A stretch of DNA of 64,000 nt from Pectinophora gossypiella (Eukaryota; Arthropoda; Insecta; Lepidoptera; Gelechiidae), in NCBI RefSeq assembly GCF_024362695.1, contig NW_026063248.1, positions 248,001 to 312,000 on the forward strand, read 5' to 3'. Position numbers and translations under genes: made by a program. Below the pieces are notes generated by a model. It did no database searches, was not told where the DNA came from, and saw only the letters and a program-made list of their open reading frames with translations. This document shows positions 30,740-42,398 of this stretch, piece after piece. Within the stretch, counting starts at the first letter, position 1. The number at the start of each line of letters is the position of its first letter.

Positions 30740-30965
30740 TAGTTAATGTCATTTGCAGCAAATCTTCGATAAGTCACGTCAAAAAAAGGTGTGTTTGTTG
30801 GCTGCTCTCGTTCGTAGCAGCGAGCGGACCTGTCCGAATGAGATGGGCAATATCGGTTCCGGACCGATGGCTGTTACCTCCCGTTCCCCTTCTGGCCAAC
30901 TCGTCCGCCGCGTCGTTACCTCTTGAATCGCTGTGTCCTTTGATCCATTGTAAAGTGAGGTGTTA
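30740..30965 (-). pseudogene. LINE RNase H fragment
   Basis: The minus strand encodes LQWIKGHSDSRGNDAADELA, the last conserved RNase H block (GH and NDAAD) of I/R1-type LINEs. It is truncated by Helitron H2 at 30990. Confidence 0.7.
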
Positions 30966-30989
30966 GTACTTGCACACCTTAGTCAGTGA

Positions 30990-33900
30990 CTAGCTTTTGC
31001 CCGCGACTTCGTCCGCGTGGCGTGTTATATAAGAGAGAGATCTTTGTGTGTGTGGGAGTGCATACTTATGCAGTTTAGATTTTTTCATAAGTACATTTTT
31101 TTTTTCCCAATAACTCCCATTTTTCAAAATACAGCCAAAAATAAACTTTATATTTACTAAGGTATGCATGCATGCTAGATTGAATCAATTGATTGAATTG
31201 TTTTTTTTTAATTGATTGTTCATTGAGTTTTAATTTTAATACACACTTCCTCTCTTCCCTTCAACGTTGCTGTGCCCTACAGGGTCCATGTTTTAGTTCC
31301 TATGCCTATGTAACACCCCATTGTACTACATGGAATGCAATAAATAATTTAATTGAATTGAAAATATCTATCTTACGCGGTTTCGATTTTTTCATACAAA
31401 TGTTTTTTTCCCACTAACTCCCGTTTCCGTGGGAATTTTGCAATATCCTGTTGCAACTAAGCTTTAAGTTAACTAAGGTACCTGCATGCCAAATTTCAAG
31501 CGTCTAACTTGAGTGGTTTAGATTTTTCATACATACATACATACATAAACTCACGCCTATTTCCCACCGGGGTAAGCAGAGACTATAGAATTCCATTTGC
31601 TTCGATCCTGACACACTTCTCTTGCTTCCTCCACATTCATCAATCGCTTCATACACGCACGCCGGTTCAGAGTAGATCGTATTGAACCTTTTCTAAGGAC
31701 ATCTCCAATTTGGTCATCATAAGTCCTAGATTTTTCATACAAAAGGATTTTCCCGCTAATTCCCGTTCCCGTGGGAATTTCGGGAATTCCTTTCTTAGTA
31801 CACCTCTACGGTATCTAAGGTACCTGCATGACAAATTTCAAACATCTAACTTGAATGGTTTAGATTTTTCATACAAAAGGATTTTCCCGCTAACTACCGT
31901 TCCCGTGAGAATTTTGGGAATTCCTTTCTTAATGCACCTCTACGGTACCTAAGGTACCTGCATGACAAATTTCAAACGTCTAACTTGAGTGGTTTAGATT
32001 TTTCATACAAAAGGATTTTCCCGCTAATTCCCGTTCCCGTAAGAATTTCGGAAATTCCTTTCTTAGTACACCTCTACGGTATCTAAGGTACCTGCATGCC
32101 AAATTTCAAACGTCTAACTTGAGTGGTTTAGATTTTTCATACAAAAGGATTTTCTTGCTAATTCCCGTTCTCGTGGGAATTTCGGGAATTCCTTTCTTAA
32201 TGCACCTCTAAGGTACCTAAGGTACCTGCATGACAAATTTCAAACGTCTAACTTGAGTGGTTTAGATTTTTCATACAAAAGGATTTTCTTGCTAATTCCC
32301 GTTCTCGTGGGAATTTCGGGAAATCCTTTCTTAGTGCACCTCTACGGTACCTAAGGTACCTGCATGACAAATTTCAAACGTCTAACTTGAGTGGTTTAGA
32401 TTTTTCATACAAACGGATTTTCTTGCTAATTCCCGTTCTCGTGGGAATTTCGGGAAATCCTTTCTTAGTGCACCTCTACGGTACTTAAGGTATCTGCATG
32501 CCAAATTTCAAACGTCTAACTTGAGTGGTTTAGATTTTTCATACAAAAGGATTTTCCCGCTAATTCCCGTTCCCGTAGGAATTTCGGAAATTCCTTTCTT
32601 AGTACACCTCTACGGTACCTAAGGTACCTGCATGACAAATTTCAAACGTCTAACTTGAGTGGTTTAGATTTTTCATACAAAAGGATTTTCTTGCTAATTC
32701 CCGTTCTCGTGGGAATTTCGGGAATTCCTTTCTTAGTGCGCCTCTACGGTACCTATGGTACCTGCATGCCAAATTTCAAACGTCTAACTTGAGTGGTTTA
32801 GATTTTTCATACAAAAGGATTTTCCCGCTAATTCCCGTTCCCGTAAGAATTTCGGAAATTCCTTTCTTAGTACACCTCTACGGTATCTAAGGTACCTGCA
32901 TGCCAAATTTCAAACGTCTAACTTGAGTGGTTTAGATTTTTCATACAAAAGGATTTTCCCGCTAATTCCCGTTCTCGTGGGAATTTCGGGAATTCCTTTC
33001 TTAATGCACCTCTAAGGTACCTAAGGTACCTGCATGACAAATTTCAAACGTCTAACTTGAGTGGTTTAGATTTTTCATACAAAAGGATTTTCTTGCTAAT
33101 TCCCGTTCTCGTGGGAATTTCGGGAAATCCTTTCTTAGTGCACCTCTACGGTACTTAAGGTATCTGCATGCCAAATTTCAAACGTCTAACTTGAGTGGTT
33201 TAGATTTTTCATACAAAAGGATTTTCCCGCTAATTCCCGTTCCCGTAGGAATTTCGGAAATTCCTTTCTTAGTACACCTCTACGGTATCTAAGGTACCTG
33301 CATGCCAAATTTCAAACGTCTAACTTGAGTGGTTTAGATTTTTCATACAAAAGGATTTTCCCGCTAATTCCCGTTCCCGTAGGATTTTCGGGAATTCCTT
33401 TCTTAGTACACCTCTACGGTATCTAAGGTACCTGCATGACAAATTTCAAACATCTAACTTGAATGGTTTAGATTTTTCATACAAAAGGATTTTCCCGCTA
33501 ATTCCCGTTCTCGTGGGAATTTCGGGAATTCCTTTCTTAATGCACCTCTACGGTACCTAAGGTACCTGCATGACAAATTTCAAACGTCTAACTTGAGTGG
33601 TTTAGATTTTTCATACAAAAGGATTTTCTTGCTAATTCCCGTTCTCGTGGGAATTTCGGGAATTCCTTTCTTAGTGCACCTCTACGGTACTTAAGGTATC
33701 TGCATGCCAAATTTCAAACGTCTAACTTGAGTGGTTTAGATTTTTCATACAAAAGGATTTTCCGCCTAATTCCCGTTCTCGTAAGAATTTCGGAAATTCC
33801 TTTCTTAGTACACCTCTACGGTATCTAAGGTACCTGCATGCCAAATTTCAAACGTCTAACTTGAGTGGTTTAGATTTTTCATACAAAAGGATTTTCCCGC

Positions 33901-34696
33901 TAATTCCCGTTCCCGTGGGAATTTCGGGAATTCCTTTCTTAGTACACCTCTATGGTATCTAAGGTACCTGTATGACAAATTTCATACATCTAACTTGAAT
34001 GGTTTAGATTTTTCATACAAAAGGATTTTCCCGCTAATTCCCGTTCTCGTGGGAATTTCGGGAATTCCTTTCTTAATGCACCTCTACGGTACCTAAGGTA
34101 CCTGCATGACAAATTTCAAACGTCTAACTTGAGTGGTTTAGATTTTTCATACAAAAGGATTTTCTTGCTAATTCCCGTTCTCGTAGGAATTTCGGGAATT
34201 CCTTTCTTAGTGCACCTCTACGGTACTTAAGGTATCTGCATGCCAAATTTCAAACGTCTAACTTGAGTGGTTTAGATTTTTCATACAAAAGGATTTTCCC
34301 GCTAATTCCCGTTCCCGTAGGAATTTCGGAAATTCCTTTCTTAGTACACCTCTACGGTATCTAAGGTACCTGCTTGCCAAATTTCAAACGTCTAACTTGA
34401 GTGGTTTAGATTTTTCATACAAAAGGATTTTCCCGCTAATTCCCGTTCCCGTAGGATTTTCGGGAATTCCTTTCTTAGTGCACCTCTACGGTATCTAAGG
34501 TACCTGCATGCCAAATTTCAAACGTCTAACTTGAGTGGTTTAGATTTTTCATACAAAAGAATTTCCCTTCACTACTCTGCTCCTATTGATTGTAGCGTGA
34601 TGAAAAGTATACTATAACCTGTCCAGGAGTGTGAAGAATAATTGTACCAAGTTTCATTAAAATCCGTCCAGTAGTTTTTGTTTCTATTAGGAACAT

Positions 34697-34745
<49 letters not shown>

Positions 34746-34864
34746 AATTTTACTGATTGCATTTTTGGCATCAGTATCGACCACTTATCACCCCCTGATA
34801 GTTATTTTGAAAAAATATTTAATGTACAGAATTGACCTCTCTACAGATTTATTATAAGTATAAA
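30990..34864 (-). mobile_element. Non-autonomous Helitron H2 (3.9 kb, expanded repeats)
   Basis: Reverse orientation of H1: ctagcttttgcccgcgact at 30990 and the 5' end at 34864, where the terminal TC has become TT. An A precedes (30989) and a T follows (34865). The body is mostly 134-bp repeats, then an (ACAG)n run at about 34695-34742. Confidence 0.85.
31735..34560 (-). repeat. 134-bp tandem repeat array in Helitron H2 (about 21 copies)
   Basis: Units contain aaacgtctaacttgagtggt and ggtacctaaggtacctgcat at regular 134-bp spacing. Variant units (cccgctaattcccg or cttgctaattcccg; agtacacc or agtgcacc) recur in patterned blocks, as expected from higher-order duplication. A SINE-like insertion lies at about 31540-31725. 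Confidence 0.88.
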
Positions 34865-34865
34865 T

Positions 34866-35712
34866 TGGTGGTAACTGTGTATGAGTAGTAGTAGTTGTTT
34901 AGGGCCTGCAAAACTCTGAAAGTATTCTAATGAAACTGTCCCGTACCTAGCTAGCCATGAACGCATTCGCCGCTAGCGTGATGCCCATTTGACCTGGATG
35001 ACGGTGTTAAGGGAGCCTGATATTACGTAATCATAAAATAAAGCATACTACACAAGGAGACGAGATGCATTGTAAAGTACATTTCTTTATCAACTATTAA
35101 TGTAGGTAATCGACTACATTTTTGGACAAAACTTGTACAACAAAGTGACTCTGCCCACCTCAGTAGCGCAGTAAGTGTGATATTAGATATGTGTAATTAC
35201 TTGTAGCTCTGTCTGGTCCATTAGGGATAAAGCCGTGATTTATGTATGTTCACATCTTGTTCTATCCTATTGGTTGTGAGGTGGATAACCAACCTCGTCA
35301 ATCCTGGTGCGAGGGTTATTATTGAGCCGCCAAATGCCCCTGACATGGCTCATGTAACGACTACTTATTACATCAGTAAGCAGTAACCGGGACCAAAGCC
35401 CATTGTTTTTTTAACTATTGTGTCTGGAAATCTTGGCCTCACAAGGATGAAACAAAACAATTTAAAAAATATTGATTAATATGGCCATCACTGGCACGTT
35501 TACCCTTTACTAGGGCAGGCATAAATAAAAGAGGTGGTAGCTGTTCACTCAAAAGTTAAATACCTTGAACAGCTGATTGCTACGTAGTGTTGTGCAAATT
35601 TGAATTTATTACATGAAGACCTGGAATTCAATTGCTCATAACTAATGCAAATATGAATTTAGGCGGCCAATACTCTCGCATGTGATTTGTAGATAGTGAC
35701 AGAGTAGGCACA
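34866..35712. other. Right interior of the TA element, no gene
   Basis: AT-rich sequence with SINE-like pieces (actctgcccacctc at about 35150; the inverse of the 28900-29060 segment at 35260-35400). No coding capacity is seen. Confidence 0.5.
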
Positions 35713-35746
35713 CTTCGGGTTGATACCCCCGTTCCGTTACACCCTG

Positions 35747-36486
35747 TATAGACTTAGTTAAATAGTTTTTCGACAACAAATCCCGAGGTGATTTTGCAGT
35801 CCACTACTGTACACTCAGGACAAACATGGCCGTAAAAAAACCCTAGGACAGAGTTTGATAGAACTTTGCCAGAATCATAGGACAAGTATAAGCTATCATT
35901 ACATGCAAGTCTCACCAGTGGAGGTTCTTGGACCAAGTTCCAAGTTGCTGATAAGCTTATAATATGCAATACCGTAATGACTTGCTAATGATGACGATTT
36001 CTTGCAATAGGCAATAGCTTAGGCGGTCTGTATCGGAGAGGTGTCTATTTATTTTTCTTGTTATTATCACTCAGATCAAATTCCGGAAGCAATATAAAAA
36101 AAAATCGGTAAGATACTTTTGGAAGGGGTAAAAGGCATGAAACTTGAACTTAGCTACCGAGAAACAATGGCGCTGCAGATGCAAATTGACTATAATTCGC
36201 TTACATAAAGACTTTTTTGTTTTTTTTTATGTTTCGGATTCTGGAAAATATCCTCTTTAAAATGATATACAATATGATACATAATTATTTATGTAGACTT
36301 AGTTATTCAGCAACAAATCTTGAGCCGATTTTAGCTCCCACTGTATTTTATCACATTTTTAGCCAGGACAAACATGGCCGTAAAAAAAGAACCCCGGGAC
36401 AGAATCTGATAGAACTTTGCCAGAATCATAGAGAAAGCATAAGCTTTCATTACATATAAGTCTTATCAGTGGAGGTTCTTGGACCA
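35747..36486 (-). repeat. Foldback right arm, outer piece
   Basis: This is the inverse of 17803-18545, apart from scattered differences. It adjoins the 16.1-kb element at the TA. Confidence 0.78.
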
Positions 36487-36641
36487 GATTCGCCCATTCT
36501 CCTTTATTACAAATAGGTAATAGACAAGTTGTATATGAGGTCGCCGCGAATGAAGTGCGGAATCGACGGCGGCCGCGCCGCGCGTCGTCTTGCTGTCGTC
36601 GTGTGCGTGTGCTGTGTAGTACGCGTAGCAGGCACACACAC
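36487..36641 (+). other. BEL-2 leader remnant, no LTR or primer site seen
   Basis: GC-rich sequence between the foldback arm and the first BEL-2 codon. The 5' LTR is not recognisable, so BEL-2 is 5'-truncated. Confidence 0.5.
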
Positions 36642-39600
36642 ATGCTAGGCGTTAACAAAGACTACATTAACTATAAAAGTATATTAAAAAGTGTGTTGTC
36701 CGAGTTCAAAGAAACAAACTTAAAAATAGAACAAACACGTCTGTCCTTTAATCATCAAGTTCAGAGGCTACCAGTTTTAATCTTGTAAATCTACCCAAAA
36801 TAAACATCCTAACTTTTTCTGGGAAGTACAACGAGTGGATCACATTTAGAGATTTATTTTTATCAATGATTCACTTCAATCCAACATTGGATAATGTACA
36901 AAAACTGCACTACTTAAAGGGTTATCTTGCAGGAGAAGCAGAACAGCTTCTTAGACATGTTCCAATTTCGGCCAACAATTATGAAGAATCTTGGTCGATT
37001 TTGAAGAGTAGATACGATAATAAAAAATATCTTGCCAATTGTTTGTTGAAACGTTTTTTCAACCAACCCAGCATTGGAACAGAGTCGTGCAGTGCTATTA
37101 AAGAGTTGTTAGATACAACTATTGATACACTGAACGGTTTGAAGAATTTGGATATTGACATTAAATCATGGGATGTTATAATCATTTATATAATTAGTTC
37201 CAAATTAGACACGGAGTCACGAAAACAATGGGAATCGAAAATTAGTACTACTGATGAATTACCAACTTTGAAACAAATGAAAGAATTCCTAGAGTCTAAA
37301 TTTCGATCTCTTGAGTTCTTAGACACCAAACAAAGATCAAAGCCAAACTTTTCATCCAACAAACCCAAAGTAATGCATGTTATTGCCGACAATAGCAACT
37401 CTTTTGAGGAAAAGCCTTGTCCATTTTGTAAGAAAATAGATCATAGAATGTCTCATTGCAAACTATTCGCTAAGGCAACTATTGACACCCGTCGTGATTT
37501 TGTGCAAACAAATAAACTTTGCTTTAACTGCTTAGGTTATAATCACTCCGCCAATTTTTGTCGTGTTACGACGAAATGCCGCATCTGCAAGCGTAAACAC
37601 CATTCTTTACTTCACCCTAAGCCACAGTCGGAACCAAGTCTATCGGATAATCCAAAACCAGGATTAGCGGTCGATGTGAGTGCAGCGGTGTCAGATGTTA
37701 AGGCATCGTTATCAGAAGGACAGTCATCTACAGTCTCGAATGTCGCAGCACACTTCTCCAAAGAAGTTGTGTGCAATCAAGTCTTGTTAGCTACCGCGCT
37801 TGTGGAGGTTAAAACTAGAAACGGCTGCAAGCTACTTTTGCGAGCCTTGTTGGATCAAGGATCGCAGGCGTCATTCATTACTGAGTCAGCAGCACAGCTA
37901 CTTGGACTTAAGAAAATACCCACCAAGAGTGTCATCTCTGGATTAGGTGACCAGAGTGCTTTGTCTTCTAAGCACATCGTAAAGATGGATATTCAATCAC
38001 GCCATGATCCCGGTTTTCTTATCCGAGTACGCGCGCACACTTTAAGTGCAATCACAAGTCTCTTACCATCAAGAAAAGTAAGAGACTTTAATTGGCCAGA
38101 GTTAGCCGATATAACACTGGCCGATCCAGAGTTTCACACACCTAACAAGATTGACATCTTGCTTGGTGCCGACATTTATGGTCAAATCATACGGGAAGGT
38201 GTGATCAAGGGTCCTACGGGCTTACCCACGGCTCAAAATACAGCCCTAGGATGGATCTTATCAGGTTCTACACATCTACAAGATGATGATCACTCCCAAA
38301 TCAACCAACATTGCTATCACAATAACATTGTGAGCATGCACTCGCATGTTGACGACAACGAGTTGCTTAAAAGATTCTGGTTAATTGAGTCTGACTCTTT
38401 TGATACCAAAATATTGACGCAAGAAGAGCAACTTTGTGAGGAGTTTTATAGCAAAACTACTGTTCGAGAGGCTAGCGGCCGATACATTGTTCGACTGCCA
38501 TTCCGAGATGAAAACCCTCCGAGTAAAATCGGAAAGACAAGAGACATTGCACTCAAAAGATTTCATCTTCTTGAACAGCGTTTCAAGAAGAACCCTGAAA
38601 TCAAATCAAGGTACTCCAACGTCATCAAAGAATACTTGGACCTTGGCCATATGGAACGTGTGTTAGATGACGATCCACAGCGATCAAACGCCGTTTATCT
38701 ACCACATCACGCCATTGTCCGTGAGGATAAAACCACGACCAAGGTCAGAGTAGTGTTCGACGCGTCTTGCAAGGGATCCAATGGAGTGTCTCTCAATGAT
38801 ACATTAATGGTAGGGCCTACACTGCAGCAAGATTTACGTCATATTATAATGAGATGGCGCATGCATCCCATTTGTCTCAGCGCAGATTTAGTGAAAATGT
38901 ACAGACAGGTACTGGTTGATAATCAAGATGCTAATTTACAAAGGCTGGTGTGGCGCGAAGATCCGGAATCTGAAATAGAAAATTTTAGATTAGTAAGGGT
39001 TACATTCGGAACTGCATCAGCTCCTTACCTAGCGGTAAAAACTCTTCAACAGCTTGCTCTTGACGAAGGAGATCACTATCCAATGGTGGCTGAAACGGTA
39101 AAAACAGACTTCTACGTTGACGATCTGATGACAGGGTGTCAAACAGTGGAAGAAGGTCGAAAGATCTATAAGGAAATGAAGGAGCTACTTGTGAAGGGTG
39201 GATTTGAGATGCAAAGATGGATAACTAATAGCAAGGTACTAGCAGACGAAATAGTAGGAGAAAAAGAGGAACAGCTAGGGAAGATGGATATAAAACTAGA
39301 TGAGATGGTGAAAATATTAGGCCTTTCCTGGGACACAGAAACAGACTCGTTACAATACTCGGTAAAGCTTCCGATACAAGTGGGACCCATTACTAAACGG
39401 AAGGTTATTTCTGACATTTCAAAGCTCTTCGATCCTCTAGGATGGGCAGCACCTTGTGTCATCATTGCAAAGGTGATGATACAAAAACTATGGCTCGCTG
39501 GCATCGACTGGGACGAGGAACTTCCACAAGAATTGTTAAAGGAATGGCTAGTGTATCGAGAGCAGTTGGTACAGACCAATCAATTCCGCTTACCGAGATG

Positions 39601-41494
39601 GGTTGAGGCTTCATCTAATGATACATGTACGGAGCTTCATGGATTTTGCGACGCCTCCACCATGGCATACGCTGCCGTAGTTTATCTACGAACAATTGAT
39701 GTCAATGGCACCATTAGTGTGAATTTAATCACAGCAAAAACCAAGGTGGCTCCAACAAAGCAGGTCTCAATACCTCGCCTGGAACTCATGGGTGCAGTTT
39801 TGTTAGCGAAATTGATTACGGAAGTTTCGTCTGCATTAGGAATTAACAAAATGCAAATCCACGGTTGGACAGATTCCACAGTGGTGTTAGCATGGCTTAG
39901 TAGTCATCCTAGCCGATGGACAACATTCATAGGCAACAGGACAGCGGATATTCTGTCGAGAATGGAAAATACGCAGTGGGCTCATGTTCAATCCGCTCAC
40001 AATCCGGCAGACATTGCGTCCAGGGGTCTGACACCATTGGAGCTTTCACATAATGACTTATGGATGCAGGGTCCATCATGGCTTCGACATAAGGATATTG
40101 AATATCCTAGAGATAAATCAATATCCACTCAATTGGAGACACGCAAAATTAAAGCTCACCTGAACACCACGGCTGATATGCAGGAAGATGCCTTATGGAC
40201 GAAGTACTCAACACTGCAAAAAATGGTTCGTGTCGTAGCTTATTGTAGAAGGTTTCTTAGACTAAAGCAGAATAAATTACGTAACACAAGGTTTGAACCA
40301 TATCTGACCAGTGATGAGATATCTGAGGCTCTTGATATCTACATAAAGCATTGCCAAGCTCAAGGGCTGCACACCGACAAGCGCCATTTGAAGCCGTTGT
40401 GTCCCGTGGTGGATGAGAAAGGCATTATGAGAGTTGGTGGCAGGATCGATAACGCAGTCATTCCCGAGGATGTCAAACACCCCATCATCTTGCCCCACAC
40501 CAGTCACTTCACAAACTTGGTGATTGACGAAGCCCACAAAAAGACATTGCATGGCGGACCAATACTTATGGTGAATTATTTGCGCACCAAGTATTGGATT
40601 GTCAGAGCAAAGACCCTTGTCAAGAAACATGTGCGCAAATGTGTTCATTGCATTCGCCAGGCAGCCGTCACAAAAACTCAACTGATGGGCCAACTTCCAT
40701 CCAGTAGGGTAACTCCAGCAAGACCATTTTTGCATAGTGGTGTCGATTTTGCAGGTCCGATTAATATTAGAGTCTCAAAAGGGCGTGGCAACAAGTCTTA
40801 CAAAGGTTACATATGTTTGTTCGTCTGTATGGTCACCAAAGCGATCCATCTAGAAGCTGTTAGTGATCTAACCGCCCAGGGTTTCATAGCAGGGTTTAAG
40901 CGCTTTGTGGCTAGGAGAGGTCACGTCAGTAATATCTGGAGTGACAATGGAACGAATTTTGTTGGTGCGTCAAAGGAGCTTGTCAGACTGGTGGCTGCCG
41001 AAAGGTCGTCCATTGCTGTGGAGATTCGGGAGTGGTTAAGCGCTAATAGCGTCATGTGGCATTTCATCCCACCACATGCACCTAATTTCGGGGGACTTTG
41101 GGAGGCTGGAGTCAAATCCACAAAGTTACATCTGAAACGAGTCATAGGGGATTCCACCCTCACATTTGAAGAGCTCATCACAGTGTTGACACAAGTAGAA
41201 GCTTGCCTAAATTCCAGGCCACTCTCCATACTTCCTAATGATCACGATCAACCTTCACCTTTGACACCGGGGCACTTTCTGGTGGGTGAATCTTTGTTGA
41301 TCATTCCTGAACGCAACTATGAGCACTCTAACATTGGAAGTCTCAGACGTTGGCAACTGACTCAAAGAATGGTCCAAAACTTCTGGCGACGTTGGTCAGA
41401 AGAATATTTGGTCAACTGCTTGCAACGGTACAAGTGGTCCCACACCACTCCAGAACCGAAAATTCACGACATAGTTTTAATAAAAGAGTATTAG
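36642..41494 (+). CDS. BEL-2 Gag-Pol polyprotein (N-terminus damaged, C-terminus displaced)
   Basis: The main frame runs from about 36752 to 41488 (first Met at 36866). Domains in order are: DUF1759 capsid core; three Cys/His knuckles (CPFCKK..H..C at about 185, CFNCLGYNHSANFC, CRICKRKHHSLLH); DUF1758 protease with LLDQGSQASF at about 330; RT with FYVDD at about 749; RNase H with GFCDAST; integrase zinc region HGGP..CVHC; catalytic VDFAGP, WSDNGTNF and GGLWEAG; and DUF5641. The first 48 codons (Met at 36642) are in another frame and about 80 residues of the usual N-terminus are missing. Element B cuts the frame at 41488; its last 50 codons are at 47000-47151. Confidence 0.85.
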
Positions 41495-41762
41495 CGATGG
41501 CCAGCTTTATTATTTAAAAAAAAACGAACGAGGGAGAATAGTTGGAGTTTAATTTAATAATGAATTTTAACAAAAAGAAATAAATTAAGCAATTAGAATT
41601 ATTAAGCAAAATAGAATTTACATAGCCAGTAATACATAAACAACGTCTAGGAGATGTGATCGCTACGAGTGTCGAACGCAGAATGGGGCGCGCGCCGGGC
41701 GTGCGCTGCCTTTTATAGACTAGCTGTCATGTCCCCTTCCGTGTGTCCACTTTCTTCTAACA
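41489..41762 (-). repeat. Element B 3' LTR (274 bp)
   Basis: This matches 46722-46995 throughout by eye. Read on the minus strand it begins TGTTAGAAG right after the polypurine tract. Confidence 0.92.
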
Positions 41763-41885
41763 CGGCCTCTCCTGACACGTGGGCGTCCTCGCCCACTCTG
41801 CTCGGCTGGTGTTCTATCTGGACGACATGTTCCATAGATGGTCCCGCGTGAGGTTGAGTTGGCTGATCATCTTCGTTATCCATAG
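41713..41885 (-). CDS. Element B short acidic 3' frame (possible spliced exon)
   Basis: The minus-strand frame (open from 41931) encodes MDNEDDQPTQ..., then AGPS and SGEAV, and ends inside the 3' LTR. An acceptor TTACAG at 41891-41886 would join it in phase to the pol donor at 42424. It corresponds in place and partly in sequence to 14235-14404 of element A. No known function is recognised. Confidence 0.5.
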
Positions 41886-42017
41886 CTGTAAGCATTATAA
41901 AATATTTGTATTGGAAATGAAATAGGTGCATATTATACTAATCGCTGTAAGCGACTACATGTAAGCGATAATGGATCCTAGCTCAACATTACGGTAGCAC
42001 CTACTTAGTTTGTCTCT

Positions 42018-42345
42018 GGCGGAGCAGCGCTCAACGCGTACATGTACTACCACCATGCGGAGCAGCGCTCAACGCGTACACATATAACTACCATGCGGAG
42101 CAGCGCTCAACGCGTACATGTACTACCATCATGCGGAGCAGCGCTCAACGCGTACACATACAACCACCATGCGGAGCAGCGCTCAACGCGTACATGTACT
42201 ACCATCATGCGGAGCAGCGCTCAACGCGTACATGTACTACCACCATGCGGAGCAGCGCTCAACGCGTACACATACAACTACCATGCGGAGCAGCGCTCAA
42301 CGCGTACACATACAATCACCATGCGGAGCAGCGCTCGACGCGTAC
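42018..42345 (-). repeat. 38-bp tandem repeat (about 9 copies) in element B 3' region
   Basis: The unit atgcggagcagcgctcaacg plus a variable tail (tacatgtactaccacc or tacacatacaaccacc) recurs every 36-39 bases. Because the unit is not a multiple of three, all frames stay open; those reading frames are by-products. Confidence 0.88.
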
Positions 42346-42398
42346 ATGTACATACATACATGAGATCACGCCCATTTCCCATCGGGTTAGGCAGAGAC
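42346..42398. repeat. SINE-like tail insertion
   Basis: catacatacatgagatcacgcccatttcccatcgggttaggcagagac matches the tail motif also present at about 31540 and 51920. It lies just after the pol stop of element B. Confidence 0.55.

Larger units (their letters stand above)
19626..35746. mobile_element. 16.1-kb TIR element with TA target duplication (host of nested insertions)
   Basis: The left end CAGGGTGTAACGGAAG... and the inverse of the right end match at about 31 of 34 positions. TA dinucleotides flank both ends (19624-19625, 35747-35748). Removing the unit plus one TA recreates the foldback arm sequence exactly. The TA duplication and the decayed DUF4817/DDE transposase inside suggest a mariner-Tc1-related DNA transposon. 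Its present size comes from later insertions of DIRS, Helitron and LINE sequences. Confidence 0.75.
17803..36486. mobile_element. Foldback-like long inverted-repeat element, split by a 16.1-kb insertion
   Basis: The left arm (17803-18920) is matched in inverse by two separated pieces, 19262-19625 and 35747-36486. Joined at the TA target they would form one arm of about 1.1 kb. Each arm consists of two diverged tandem units of about 550 bp, both beginning tggtccaagaacctccactg (17803 and 18355). The spacer between arms is about 340 bp (18921-19261) and shows no gene. This organisation resembles foldback transposons; no transposase is recognisable in it. Confidence 0.7.
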
